From the NCBI GenBank assembly GCA_022449545.1, contig JAKUPN010000001.1:186001-250000 (forward strand): a DNA stretch of 64,000 nucleotides, written 5' to 3'. Position 1 is the stretch's first letter. The number at the start of each line of letters is the position of its first letter. Positions 9,990 through 19,152 of the stretch are shown here, in pieces. A model generated the notes under the pieces. The model was given only the letters and a program-made list of their open reading frames with translations. It did no database searches and had not been told where the DNA came from. Made by a program: the position numbers and the translations under genes. The DNA comes from Alphaproteobacteria bacterium (GTDB taxonomy: Bacteria; Pseudomonadota; Alphaproteobacteria; UBA6615).

Positions 9990-10607
9990 TTACGTGATCA
10001 CGAACCAAACAAATAAAGCCAACCAAAGAGCTAACAGAAAATGCCAGTAGAAGGCACATAGCTCAGTAGTCATAAGTACTTTCTCAGCTGCAATTCCTCG
10101 CCACAATCGAATTACGGTTCTCGCCCATACAACCAATCCTCCTAAAATATGAACCGCATGCATTGCTGTTAGCATGTACAAAAATGATAGAGCAGGATTA
10201 GTTGGAGCAAAATAACCAAGCGCATCTAGTTGACGAACCACCAATAACTGACCTGCCAAAAAAGCTAAAGAACAGGCCCCTCCTATTAAGAGACCTGCTT
10301 CTAATTGAGATCGTCTATCTCGACGTGCTCCAACAACAGCCCACTGCATTGCCACACTACTAGCTATCAAAATTATTAGATTCAGCCACATGATTGTCGG
10401 CTCGGGAACGGGCTTCCAGTCTGCTAGAAGCATTCGATCTGCATATGCTACAACTGACAACGAAAAAACAACACCAACCACCGCCACAAAAATTCGCAAA
10501 GCAAGTCTAGTCGAAGGCATCGCTATTGACCCGCCGAACCGAGCGTTATCAATAACATCTTGGGACTCAAGCCAGGGTTTGCTTCTTATTTCGCGGAAAA
10601 ACTCCAC
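9990..10607 (-). CDS. Second cytochrome c oxidase subunit III-like protein
   Basis: This 205-residue membrane protein is a divergent COX3 family member. It has five hydrophobic segments, MHAVHILGGLVVW in place of the GFHG motif, and a C-terminal ELCAFYWHFLLALWLALFVW that matches the ExxxxYWHF(V/L)D region except that the Asp is missing. Two adjacent subunit III-like genes are known from CoxMNOP-type operons of alphaproteobacteria such as Bradyrhizobium. It begins two bases after the subunit I stop, so it is coupled to it. Confidence 0.85.
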   Translation of the reverse strand: MEFFREIRSKPWLESQDVIDNARFGGSIAMPSTRLALRIFVAVVGVVFSLSVVAYADRMLLADWKPVPEPTIMWLNLIILIASSVAMQWAVVGARRDRRSQLEAGLLIGGACSLAFLAGQLLVVRQLDALGYFAPTNPALSFLYMLTAMHAVHILGGLVVWARTVIRLWRGIAAEKVLMTTELCAFYWHFLLALWLALFVWFVIT

Positions 10608-10609
10608 TT

Positions 10610-12391
10610 CTAGCTTCCTTCAGGTTCAACCAGTTTTACGTCATTGGGATGTACATTTTGTGGAACGTAATCGTCTACGGTTCCCGGCACACTAAATGAG
10701 TAAGCCCAACGATATACAACCGGCAACTCCTTAGAAAAGTTACCATGCCCAGGAGGAACAGTTTCAGTTTGCCATTCCAAAGAGGTCGCTTTCCATGGGT
10801 TTCGTTCCGAAGGTTTTCCTTTGAAAATACTAACCAGAATATTGTAAATAAACACTAACTGCGCAAAACCAACAATTAGAGCGGCAACAGTGATAAACGC
10901 ATTTAAGTCTGCCGCAGAATCAGGAATGAAGTTTGTGTCCTCCATTGACCAATAACGACGTGGAACACCAACAAACCCTAAATAATGCATTGGGAAATAA
11001 ATAAGATAAGCTCCAATAAAGGTCACCCAAAAATGGAATCTGCCCATCGCGTCATTAAGCATGCGACCAGTCATTAATGGGAACCAGTGATATATTGCAC
11101 CAAAAACCACCAAAATCGGCGCAATACCCATCACCATATGAAAATGGGCTACCACAAACATAGTATCAGAAAGAGGCACATCCACAATTACATTACCCAA
11201 AAAGAGGCCTGTAATTCCTCCGTTTACGAATGTAATTATAAAGGCAATAGCAAAAAGCATTGGTATAGTTAGATGAATATCACCTCGCCAAAGAGTCAAT
11301 GTCCAGTTATAGACCTTAATAGCCGTAGGAACCGCTATAATTAGGGTAGTTGTGGCAAAGAAGAAACCAAACCATGGATTCATGCCACTCACATACATAT
11401 GATGTGCCCAAACGACGAAGCTAAGAGCTCCAATAGCAACAATTGCCCACACCATCATCCTATATCCAAAAATGTGCCTCCTCGCATGAACACTTAGTAG
11501 ATCAGAGACAATTCCAAATGCAGGGAGAGCAACTATATAGACTTCAGGATGGCCAAAAAACCAAAACAAATGCTGAAACAAGATGGGGCTACCACCTCCG
11601 TATGACAGCTGTTCACCAAACTCAACGATAGCAGGCATAAAGAAACTAGTTCCCAATACGCTATCGAGCGTCATCATTATAGCACTGACAAATAGAGCCG
11701 GAAAAGCCAACAGCGCTAAAACTGTTGCCGTAAAAATACCCCATATAGTCAAAGGCATCCTCATAAGAGTCATGCCTCGCGTCCGGGCCTGAAGTATTGT
11801 GACTACATAATTTAAACCGCCCATTGTGAAACCAATGATGAAAAATGCGAGTGATACGAGCATCAATATAATTCCAAGCCCAGTACCTCCGGGTGTACCC
11901 GAAAGAATGGCCTGAGGAGGGTATAGAGTCCAACCTGCACCAGTAGGTCCCCCTGGCACGAAGAAACTAGCTACTAAAATCAATACAGCCAAAAGATATA
12001 TCCAGTAGCTGAGCATGTTGACATAAGGAAATACCATGTCACGTGCCCCCACCATCAGCTGTATAAGATAATTACCAAAACCTCCTAAAAATAATGCAGT
12101 AAGAAGATAAATAACCATTATCATTCCATGCATAGTCACAAACTGTAGGTAGGATTCAGGACTAATAAATGAAAACGTCTCTGGAACCCCAAGCTGTAGT
12201 CTCATCAGCCAAGACAGAACCAAACCAACCATGCCTATAACAACAGCAGTTCCTGAATACTGAATCGCTATTACTTTAGCGTCCTGACAGAACACATATT
12301 TAGTCCAGAAACTATGTGCGTGATAGAGGTCAGCTTCAGGGACCTCAGCAGGGCTCACGTTTTCGACTTTTTCCGGAGTGATATCAACCAT
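10610..12391 (-). CDS. Cytochrome c oxidase subunit I (aa3-type, A1 family)
   Basis: This is the catalytic subunit that reduces oxygen to water and pumps protons in the inner membrane. The 593-residue protein shows every key residue: heme ligands His88, His416 and His418 (VAHFHMV), CuB ligands His281, His330 and His331, the His-Tyr crosslink and proton-relay Glu in HPEVY (281-285), D-channel Asp118 and Asn125, and K-channel Lys359 in PTAIKV. It therefore belongs to the A1 family. VAHFHMVMG replaces the commoner VAHFHYVLS. A TTG lies one codon upstream, but ATG at 12391 has GAGGG eight bases before it. Confidence 0.97.
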   Translation of the reverse strand: MVDITPEKVENVSPAEVPEADLYHAHSFWTKYVFCQDAKVIAIQYSGTAVVIGMVGLVLSWLMRLQLGVPETFSFISPESYLQFVTMHGMIMVIYLLTALFLGGFGNYLIQLMVGARDMVFPYVNMLSYWIYLLAVLILVASFFVPGGPTGAGWTLYPPQAILSGTPGGTGLGIILMLVSLAFFIIGFTMGGLNYVVTILQARTRGMTLMRMPLTIWGIFTATVLALLAFPALFVSAIMMTLDSVLGTSFFMPAIVEFGEQLSYGGGSPILFQHLFWFFGHPEVYIVALPAFGIVSDLLSVHARRHIFGYRMMVWAIVAIGALSFVVWAHHMYVSGMNPWFGFFFATTTLIIAVPTAIKVYNWTLTLWRGDIHLTIPMLFAIAFIITFVNGGITGLFLGNVIVDVPLSDTMFVVAHFHMVMGIAPILVVFGAIYHWFPLMTGRMLNDAMGRFHFWVTFIGAYLIYFPMHYLGFVGVPRRYWSMEDTNFIPDSAADLNAFITVAALIVGFAQLVFIYNILVSIFKGKPSERNPWKATSLEWQTETVPPGHGNFSKELPVVYRWAYSFSVPGTVDDYVPQNVHPNDVKLVEPEGS

Positions 12392-12448
12392 CAACTAACC
12401 CTCATTTATCTTTCTTAATTATAACTTAAACTTTGGTTTTAGTTCTCA

Positions 12449-13339
12449 TTAACGTTGAGTTATTTTGTCTTTGAATTGTGAACTCATAGCCACCTTAGAA
12501 GTTTCTGATGGCTTTTTGTTCAATGCTGCACGCATTTCGGCAAAAGTCTCTTGTTCTGAAAGCCAAGTTTGATAAGCTTCCTTCTCATCAACCACGACCT
12601 CACCGCGCATGGAGTAGTGGCTAGTTCCGCAAAGCTCAACACAAAGAACATCAAAAGTTCCAGTTCTGGTTGGGGTTAACCAGTAATATGTAATCATACC
12701 AGGAACCATATCCATTTTAGCTCTAAATTGTGGTACATAAAAATCATGCAAGACATCAACGGATCTTAGTAGTAGGTGCACTGGCTGCCCCAGTTGAAGA
12801 TGCATGCCATAGCCATCTTCAACAATAATATCATCCTGGCCATTTGGATCATCTAAATGCAATCCAAAAGGGTTATCATCATTTATAAGCCTTGCATCAG
12901 TTTTGCCTAGTTTTCCATCAGCACCTGGATACCGGTATCCCCACTCCCACTGCTTTCCCATAACCTCAACTTGCACAGCGTCTTCTGGAACAGTTACATA
13001 ATCATCCCAGACGATTAAACCCGGTGCTAATAGTCCAATGACGCCGAGAGCGGTTATAGCTGTAAGCCATATCTCCAGCTTCTTATTTTCAGGATTATAC
13101 TCTGCCTTGTGATTCGATTCTGATGACGAATTACCAGAACCTGTGTGCCAGCGATATATGCAATAAGCACAAAATAATAATATTAATATATAAGCTACAC
13201 CTGTAATCCAGAAAGTGATGTCAATGGTGGTGTCCATCCCGCCCCAATTAGAGGCGATTTCAGTTGACCACCAGGGTGTGTAGAGGTGAAAGATCAGCGA
13301 GCCGATCGCCACTAAAGCCACAATGATTGCCGTCCACAT
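12449..13339 (-). CDS. Cytochrome c oxidase subunit II
   Basis: Subunit II carries the binuclear CuA centre that accepts electrons in the periplasm. The 296-residue protein has two N-terminal hydrophobic segments (about 41-63 and 92-112) and then the cupredoxin domain. CuA ligands are His198 and the Cys233, Glu235, Cys237, His241, Met244 set in CVELCGTSHYSM. The aromatic electron-entry patch reads GKQWEWGYRY rather than the usual QWYWSYEY. There is no lipobox and no fused cytochrome c domain, so an external donor is required. It is the first gene of the five-gene minus-strand operon. Confidence 0.95.
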   Translation of the reverse strand: MWTAIIVALVAIGSLIFHLYTPWWSTEIASNWGGMDTTIDITFWITGVAYILILLFCAYCIYRWHTGSGNSSSESNHKAEYNPENKKLEIWLTAITALGVIGLLAPGLIVWDDYVTVPEDAVQVEVMGKQWEWGYRYPGADGKLGKTDARLINDDNPFGLHLDDPNGQDDIIVEDGYGMHLQLGQPVHLLLRSVDVLHDFYVPQFRAKMDMVPGMITYYWLTPTRTGTFDVLCVELCGTSHYSMRGEVVVDEKEAYQTWLSEQETFAEMRAALNKKPSETSKVAMSSQFKDKITQR

Positions 13340-13685
13340 TCAATCGATATCCCTACTATTTAGGAGGGCCATAAATCTTAAATTTGACCCTTCTATGTGT
13401 TTAAAAGACCAACATACTATTAAGTCTTTATTTAAGATAAAACCCTCAAATATTTAAGGGCTAGTTTGATAAAAAAATTTTTCGATGCCTCTTTTTAAAT
13501 ATGTCCTAGTCCTTATCTAATGATTTTACAACATGGCGCTGTTTCGAGCCACTAGTTGATGTCATAAATGAGTGCGACGTTGAGACGCATAACCTTTACC
13601 CTCTAACTGCGACTGATAGGCGCGCCCAGTTGTAACAAAGCCATCCTATAATCACGTTATTGATTTAAGGAGTCCAAACTCGATA
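13340..13685. other. Divergent intergenic region between oxidase operon and ctaA
   Basis: The 346 bases must hold the promoters for the oxidase operon (minus) and ctaA (plus). A TATAAT lies at 13647-13652, about 35 bases before ctaA, but no well-spaced -35 box precedes it. An imperfect GCGAC-GTTGA-GACGC pattern is seen near 13572-13586. I see no gene and no certain operator. Confidence 0.4.
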
Positions 13686-14732
13686 ATGAACACTCAGGAT
13701 CAAACCTCTACATTTGAACCTAAAAATAGTGAAGTATCTAACTGGCTTTTCTCGTTAGGGCTAATGGTATTAATCATGGTACTAATTGGCGGCATTACTA
13801 GGCTCACCGGTTCAGGCCTCTCCATGGTTGAATGGCGGCCTTTAATGGGGTTTTTACCCCCTATTTCCAATGAAGAATGGATTAGAGTTTTTAGTCTTTA
13901 TCAAAAAAGCCCAGAATTTATCGAAATAAACAACGCTATCACCCTTTCTGACTTTAAAAAAATCTTTTGGTGGGAATATATACATAGACTTTGGGGGCGG
14001 CTAATTGGCTTAGCTTTTATTATCCCATTCTTATGGTTTTTATTCAAAGGCCTTATTAATAGATCCCTTGCTCCAAGATTAGTCTTATTATTTATACTTG
14101 GCGGAGCACAAGGGGTTCTTGGCTGGTATATGGTAAAAAGCGGTTTGGTAGACGAACCTGAGGTCAGCCAGTATAGGCTAGCAGCCCACTTGGCTTTTGC
14201 TCTTTTACTCTATCTTGGTCTTATATGGACTGCATTGGAACTTAGATATCCTAAATCTAAAAACGGTAAATCGTATCAAATATCTAAGTCTTTAAACACG
14301 CTATCCGCGCTTTTATTTGTTTTCGTATTTATCACAATCTTTTCTGGAGCTCTAGTGGCGGGAACAGACGCCGGTTTTTATTTTAATACTTTTCCACTTA
14401 TGGAGGGCTCTATTGTTCCCGAAAATTACCTTCCGCAACCATGGTATGTTAGTACTTTTGAGGATATAGGCACTGTACAGTTTCATCATCGAATAATAGC
14501 GATAATTACATTTATAATTGCTATTATAACTTGGTGGCATAGTCGCTGGATTGCCATAAAAAAGAGAGCACGAATGGCAGCAAACATATTAATAATTGTT
14601 GCCTTATTGCAAGTTACTCTTGGAATATCGACGCTTGTTATGGGAGTTCCCGTCGCCCTTGCAGTCCTGCATCAAACCTTTGCAGTACTTCTTCTAACCG
14701 CTTCAATTTGGTTTGTCTTTGAACTTCGTTAG
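13686..14732 (+). CDS. ctaA: Heme A synthase (COX15/CtaA type 2)
   Basis: CtaA oxidises heme O to heme A in the membrane, supplying the oxidase encoded next door. The 348-residue protein has about eight hydrophobic segments and the alphaproteobacterial/mitochondrial motifs GGITRLTGSGLSMVEW, WWEYIHRLWGRLIG (first His pair), RLAAHLAFAL, FHHRIIA and AVLHQTFAV. The four conserved heme-binding histidines of the two half-domains are therefore present. The ATG lies 12 bases beyond an AAGGAG site, a slightly long spacing. It is transcribed away from the oxidase operon. Confidence 0.95.
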   Translation: MNTQDQTSTFEPKNSEVSNWLFSLGLMVLIMVLIGGITRLTGSGLSMVEWRPLMGFLPPISNEEWIRVFSLYQKSPEFIEINNAITLSDFKKIFWWEYIHRLWGRLIGLAFIIPFLWFLFKGLINRSLAPRLVLLFILGGAQGVLGWYMVKSGLVDEPEVSQYRLAAHLAFALLLYLGLIWTALELRYPKSKNGKSYQISKSLNTLSALLFVFVFITIFSGALVAGTDAGFYFNTFPLMEGSIVPENYLPQPWYVSTFEDIGTVQFHHRIIAIITFIIAIITWWHSRWIAIKKRARMAANILIIVALLQVTLGISTLVMGVPVALAVLHQTFAVLLLTASIWFVFELR

Positions 14733-14812
14733 CGCAATCAATGTTTTCCAAGAAAAAACCGGGGCCTTTTCTGACTTTTTTCCTCTGCCACGACTCAATC
14801 AGCAGTTGGTTA

Positions 14813-15244
14813 TTACGAAAATAACTTGGCTTGCAGTACCAAAGTCAGTTTTTTAAGTTCTTCATCATTATATTTTTTAATTGGATTCACTCCCCAGACA
14901 GGAAAAGGCCAAGCGATATCATTCTTAAACCTCGCAATAATATGTATGTGAAGCTGTGAAACTTGATTACCAAGTGCAGCAACATTGATCTTGTCGGGTT
15001 TAAACAGTTCCTGCATTTCCTTACTAATAGAAACAATTTCAGAAATAACCTCACTGAGGTATTTAGGGGGCAATTCGTGTAACTCCCTAATATTTTGAAT
15101 TTGTGGAACCAAAATAAGCCATGGATAGTTTGAATCGTTCATCAAAAGCACTCTACAAAAATGCAAACGGTTAATTTCGATAGTATCTTCATCAAGTTTT
15201 GGATCTAATACAAAGCCCTTTGATGGGGGATTTCTATTTGCCAC
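14813..15244 (-). CDS. HIT-family nucleotide hydrolase/transferase
   Basis: This is a small cytoplasmic HIT-superfamily protein, likely acting on dinucleoside polyphosphates or AMP conjugates. The 143-residue protein has the C-terminal motif QLHIHIIARF; the first two histidines of the HxHxH triad are present and the third is Ile, as is common in this bacterial subfamily. The WPFPVWG stretch after it is also usual for the subfamily. The start is GTG at 15244 with AAGG ten bases upstream. Substrate cannot be told from sequence. Confidence 0.85.
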   Translation of the reverse strand: MANRNPPSKGFVLDPKLDEDTIEINRLHFCRVLLMNDSNYPWLILVPQIQNIRELHELPPKYLSEVISEIVSISKEMQELFKPDKINVAALGNQVSQLHIHIIARFKNDIAWPFPVWGVNPIKKYNDEELKKLTLVLQAKLFS

Positions 15245-15306
15245 AATAAAATACCTTTAATAATTATTTGCCAGAAAACGCATTAAATTTGAGCTATTTC
15301 AAATTC

Positions 15307-16557
15307 TTAAAACCGTTTGATTCGTTTTGCAAAAGCCATCCAAAACAAAGCTAAGAACTGCAGAACTAAAGCTACTGCAAACGCATAACGATAACCTGCA
15401 GCGTCGTAACCCCCATTTTCTGCAGTTGGCCAAAGGTTTATGACCTCACCTATTGCCCATTGTATCGAAAAGGCAGCCACGAATATTAGAAGGTTCATTC
15501 CTGTTGTAGCCCTACCAATAAGCTGCCCGTCGAATTCTTTTGAAAGAACCGAAAAGCTCAAAACACCGATTGAACCCAACATCCCAAAAATAAACCAAAG
15601 TATATTCGGCGCTGAGGTCCATTCAATAATAACTACAAATTGTGCTATTATAAAAAACATCATACCAGTGCCTACAACTGTGATTGGTTCAATATTTTTT
15701 TTCGCCAGCCAAACGGTTGTGACCCCTATAAAAACATTACCAAAAACAAAACCAATGGCTCCAAATAACAAGGTAATGCTAACTCCATCAGGTGTTAATT
15801 TAGCTATATCTCTCAGCCAAGGTCCCGCCCATAATGTTTGTATTGCCAGAAATGTACCTTGTGATAGAGCTGTTATTGGTGCCAATCTCCAAAATACTAG
15901 TTTACCGTAAATTTTTCTTAAATCTCTAATTTGACCAGTAATGTTTTCAGTAGGTTTATCCCTACTTTTTTCGGGTACAAAAAGCCATATAGTCATAGAG
16001 ACAAAGAGAGTAGCAAGAGCTAAAATAAGGAATCCATTACGCCAACCAATCTCTACCACTAAGTACTGTGTCGGGGCGGTCGCGGTAATTGCTCCTAATC
16101 CACCACTGGCCATAATAAACCCATTCGCCATAGGAAGTTTTTCTAGTGGAAACCACTCTCCCATGGCTTTAAACGCGGCCATCAAGCAGGCAGCTACTCC
16201 CAAACCAATCAGGGCACGGCCCATGACTAAGCCCCACAGCCCTTGACCCAGACTAAAGACTACTGATCCTGCAGCTGCAACTAAAAGTAATATTGCCACC
16301 GTCCTTCGAGGCCCACGACTATCAAGAAAAAAACCTAGAGGCAACTGAGCTGCTGCAAAGGCTATAAAATATGCACTTGTCAGGAGCCCTAAGCCTCCTG
16401 CACCAATACTGAGTTCGTCAACCAGATTGGGTCCTATAACTGCATTAACCGTTCTATATAGGTAGGAGAGAAAATAGCCCAGAGCAAACGGAAGAAAAAC
16501 ACGTGCAATCAACCAGTATAGCCTCTGTTCTCTCTTCTTTTTAATATTCATGTCCAT
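15307..16557 (-). CDS. MFS transporter
   Basis: This 416-residue protein is a 12-helix major facilitator permease. The N-terminal half carries the loop 2-3 motif GFFLDSRGPRR and the helix 4 stretch GRALIGLGVAACLMAAFKAMGEW, resembling sugar-phosphate/oxalate-formate-like and NarK-like carriers. The substrate is unknown. It lies 23 bases downstream of a crotonase gene on the same strand, so it may form an operon with it. The start is ATG at 16557, with another in-frame ATG two codons later. Confidence 0.85.
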   Translation of the reverse strand: MDMNIKKKREQRLYWLIARVFLPFALGYFLSYLYRTVNAVIGPNLVDELSIGAGGLGLLTSAYFIAFAAAQLPLGFFLDSRGPRRTVAILLLVAAAGSVVFSLGQGLWGLVMGRALIGLGVAACLMAAFKAMGEWFPLEKLPMANGFIMASGGLGAITATAPTQYLVVEIGWRNGFLILALATLFVSMTIWLFVPEKSRDKPTENITGQIRDLRKIYGKLVFWRLAPITALSQGTFLAIQTLWAGPWLRDIAKLTPDGVSITLLFGAIGFVFGNVFIGVTTVWLAKKNIEPITVVGTGMMFFIIAQFVVIIEWTSAPNILWFIFGMLGSIGVLSFSVLSKEFDGQLIGRATTGMNLLIFVAAFSIQWAIGEVINLWPTAENGGYDAAGYRYAFAVALVLQFLALFWMAFAKRIKRF

Positions 16558-16580
16558 AAGATAATTATTAAATTTACAAT

Positions 16581-17360
16581 CTACTTCCCTTTAAAGATTG
16601 GTTTTCTGCCTTCAACGAAAGATTTAAACCCCTCTTCATAATCTTCACTATCCGCGTAATCATATTGTTCTTCTAATTCTTTAGAACTATAGGGGTCACT
16701 TTGAGCAATCCGTCGAATTGCTTTTCTGTGCCATTTTGCAGTTAGTGGAGCTCCATTGGCCACATTTCTTGCAACGGCCATGGCCTCCTCTAGAAGTTTC
16801 TCGTCATCCACGATTCGAGTGATTAAGTTTTTTGATTTGGCCTCAATTGCTGTAAAAATCCGTCCCTCCAACAGTACCTCAATAGCATTAGCTTTTCCTC
16901 CAGCGTCGATTAAAAGTTCCAATAGACCATATGATAAAAATAGGCCTACGTTTTTAGCTGGCACACCAAACTTGGCTGAAGCTGCAGCAATTCTTAAATC
17001 ACAACCTAATGCCAGCTCAAAACCTCCACCAAGACAAAAACCATTAATCATAGCAATAACAGGAATCTGGCATGTATGTGCCGCGTCAAATGCACGAGCT
17101 GTAGCCTCCTCATATGACTTAACTTTTTGCCTTGTTGATCGTTCTGATTCAAAGCCACTTATGTCAGCTCCAGCACAAAAAGCTGCGTCTCCTGCCCCCT
17201 TAATAATCAGACACCTCAGATTATGATTTGCACCTAATTCATCTAGCGTATCTGCTAGCTTAATCCAGTCTTTTTGGCGCAGTGCATTCCTTTTTTCGGG
17301 TCTATTAATAGTTATAATCCCGATATCCTTTCTTAAATCTACTATTATTGAATCCGCCAT
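16581..17360 (-). CDS. Enoyl-CoA hydratase/isomerase family protein (crotonase fold)
   Basis: This 259-residue protein has the crotonase oxyanion-hole motif AFCAGADISGF and the GGGFELALGCDLRIAA helix with the first catalytic Glu. The second catalytic Glu, normally in the PExxLGxxPG region, is replaced: the segment reads FGVPAKNVGLFLSYG. Simple hydratase activity is therefore doubtful, and another crotonase reaction such as decarboxylation or isomerisation is possible. ATG at 17360 is chosen because AGGTG lies seven bases before it; the ATG two codons earlier is too close to that site. It is followed by the MFS gene. Confidence 0.88.
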   Translation of the reverse strand: MADSIIVDLRKDIGIITINRPEKRNALRQKDWIKLADTLDELGANHNLRCLIIKGAGDAAFCAGADISGFESERSTRQKVKSYEEATARAFDAAHTCQIPVIAMINGFCLGGGFELALGCDLRIAAASAKFGVPAKNVGLFLSYGLLELLIDAGGKANAIEVLLEGRIFTAIEAKSKNLITRIVDDEKLLEEAMAVARNVANGAPLTAKWHRKAIRRIAQSDPYSSKELEEQYDYADSEDYEEGFKSFVEGRKPIFKGK

Positions 17361-17456
17361 ATACATTCACCTGTTTTAAGTTTTAACTTTAAATTGTGAG
17401 AAAAAATCATAAATACTTAAAATTTGATTTTTTAGAATAAGAAACGCGGCAAATTA

Positions 17457-18518
17457 TTAGTAGGCTACTGAGCTAGGCTTTTCACTAAAAGTTTTTAGTG
17501 ATTCTTCCAACAAGCCTTTATCCACATTACGAGTTATAAAAACTATTCGGGTCCTTCTATCTTCAGACGGCCAGACTTTAAGCTCTACAGGAGGATGAAA
17601 TATATGCTGAACACCGTGAATTATTATCGGGCCATCCATTCCTAATATATTAACTATGCCCTTTATTCGTAATAAATCAGGCCCCTTAAGTAGCATAATT
17701 AGATCAAACCATTGTTCTATAGAATCCAACCTTATTGGTTGATCATAAGTCACGCAAAAGGCTCGGATGTTATCATCATGTTTATTGATGTTTAAATGTG
17801 ACGACTGGTGCTTATGTGACACAGCATACTCTTCTTCTTTCAACCACTTGTCTACATCAGGAATCTTCTTAGAGAGATCGTAAAGGCCACAGCCAAATAT
17901 ATCATCAGTGGAAACATTTCCATTAAGGACGGTAATACTAGGAGCAGCTGGGTTAATTAATGTTAATCTTTTACGAATTTCGTCTATTTTCTTATCATTA
18001 ACTAAATCTGACTTGGTAATCAGAAGACGGTCCGCAACTGCAACCTGTTTTACCGATTCATATTGTGTGTCTAATGTGGTCTCTCCAGCTGCAGCGTCAA
18101 TTGTTGTTATGACCCCATCAAGACGATAATACTGAGTTATTAGATCGTCACCCATAAGTGTATGTAGAATAGGGGCTGGATCAGCTAAACCAGTTGTTTC
18201 AATTAAGACTTTTTCAAATGGTGGGGTCTCTCCCCTCGTTCTAATTACAATAAGGTCGCGCAATGTATTGACCAGATCACCTCTAACAGTACAACATAAA
18301 CAACCATTATTGAGTAATACCATGTCTTCGCTGCCACCAACCACAAACTCATGATCAAGTCCAATTTCGCCAAACTCGTTGACTATAACCGCTGTATTAT
18401 TCATGCCCGGTTGTTGTAACAGATGGTTTAAAACCGTTGTCTTGCCGCTACCAAGAAAACCTGTGAGCAAGGATACAGGAATGGGGTTTAATTTTAGCTT
18501 TTTTTCTTGATTTCTCAT
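17457..18518 (-). CDS. COG0523 (CobW/ZigA-like) GTP-dependent metallochaperone
   Basis: This is a G3E-family GTPase that delivers metal, often zinc, to client enzymes. The 353-residue protein has the Walker A motif GFLGSGKTT (residues 20-28), the metal-binding CLCC motif at 73-76 in NNGCLCCTVRGD, and the ITKSD guanine-specificity motif. A His-rich insert (VSHKHQSSHLNINKH) lies in the middle and a CobW C-terminal domain follows. A GGAAG site precedes the ATG. It is divergent from hisI, with a dihydroorotase gene next; both are families often found beside zinc-related COG0523 members. It could also serve cobalt, but no cobalamin genes are near. Confidence 0.92.
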   Translation of the reverse strand: MRNQEKKLKLNPIPVSLLTGFLGSGKTTVLNHLLQQPGMNNTAVIVNEFGEIGLDHEFVVGGSEDMVLLNNGCLCCTVRGDLVNTLRDLIVIRTRGETPPFEKVLIETTGLADPAPILHTLMGDDLITQYYRLDGVITTIDAAAGETTLDTQYESVKQVAVADRLLITKSDLVNDKKIDEIRKRLTLINPAAPSITVLNGNVSTDDIFGCGLYDLSKKIPDVDKWLKEEEYAVSHKHQSSHLNINKHDDNIRAFCVTYDQPIRLDSIEQWFDLIMLLKGPDLLRIKGIVNILGMDGPIIIHGVQHIFHPPVELKVWPSEDRRTRIVFITRNVDKGLLEESLKTFSEKPSSVAY

Positions 18519-18549
18519 CTAAAGAGCTTCCTTAACTATTAGGCTTAGC

Positions 18550-18580
18550 TTGACATCTAGTGGATTAAAACCCTTATAAC
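18550..18580 (+). promoter_or_regulatory. Predicted promoter of hisI with a possible Zur half-site
   Basis: TTGACA (18550-18555) is followed after 18 bases by TTATAA (18574-18579). The sequence TTATAACATGTC across the -10 region matches one half of the alphaproteobacterial Zur box (centre GTTATAACAT), but the left half (ATG before TTATAA) is absent and reads CCC. The promoter is plausible; the Zur reading is weak. Confidence 0.4.
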
Positions 18581-18638
18581 ATGTCTAGAGAAGCGCAGCA
18601 GTGATTAAAAGAAGACAAAACCCAAAGGAATAATTGAT

Positions 18639-19124
18639 ATGGCAACCAAAAACACTAATTTTTTTGTTTTGCGCAAATCGATAAAACAAGTCGAAGAAGG
18701 CGACGAATTAGCACCGAAATTTGATGAAAAAGGTTTATTACCAGTTGTAACCACCGACGCCTCAACTGGAGAAGTACTTATGCATGGATATATGAATAGG
18801 GAGGCCCTAGAAAAAACAATTATTAGTGGTGAAGCGTACTACTGGAGTCGTAGCCGGAAAGATTTGTGGCATAAAGGCGCGACAAGCGGTCTAATTCAAA
18901 AAGTTGTGGAAATCCGAATTGATGATGATCAAGATGCTGTTTGGCTTCGAGTTAATGTAGAAGGAGGTGCTAGTTGTCATGTAGGTTATCGCTCGTGTTT
19001 TTTTCGGTCAGTTCCTCTAGGCGAGAAGAAAGGATCCCCTAAAAAGTTAAAGTTCGAAGAAACCGACAAAGTGTTTGATCCAAAAGAAATCTACGGAGAT
19101 GCGCCAAACCCAACAAAGTTATAA
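18639..19124 (+). CDS. hisI: Phosphoribosyl-AMP cyclohydrolase (HisI)
   Basis: HisI opens the adenine ring of phosphoribosyl-AMP in histidine synthesis. The 161-residue protein has [27 protein letters not shown] and the zinc motif [13 protein letters not shown] (Cys113, Cys120). The third zinc ligand of the family, the Cys in the DCDxDA motif, is Asp96 here: the segment reads RIDDDQDAV. The C-terminal extension ending in [10 protein letters not shown] is longer than in the classical enzyme. No HisE domain is fused. It stands apart from other his genes and beside a COG0523 chaperone, which fits a HisI variant tied to metal supply. Confidence 0.9.
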   Translation: MATKNTNFFVLRKSIKQVEEGDELAPKFDEKGLLPVVTTDASTGEVLMHGYMNREALEKTIISGEAYYWSRSRKDLWHKGATSGLIQKVVEIRIDDDQDAVWLRVNVEGGASCHVGYRSCFFRSVPLGEKKGSPKKLKFEETDKVFDPKEIYGDAPNPTKL

Positions 19125-19152
19125 AACATTTTGATGACAAAGCTCATGTCTT

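Noticed and set aside
14751-14783. Possible rho-independent terminator after ctaA (AGAAAA/TTTTCT around a GC-rich loop, then T6)
   Set aside because: The stem is only six A-T-rich pairs and the GC-rich centre does not pair well; too weak to list as a feature.
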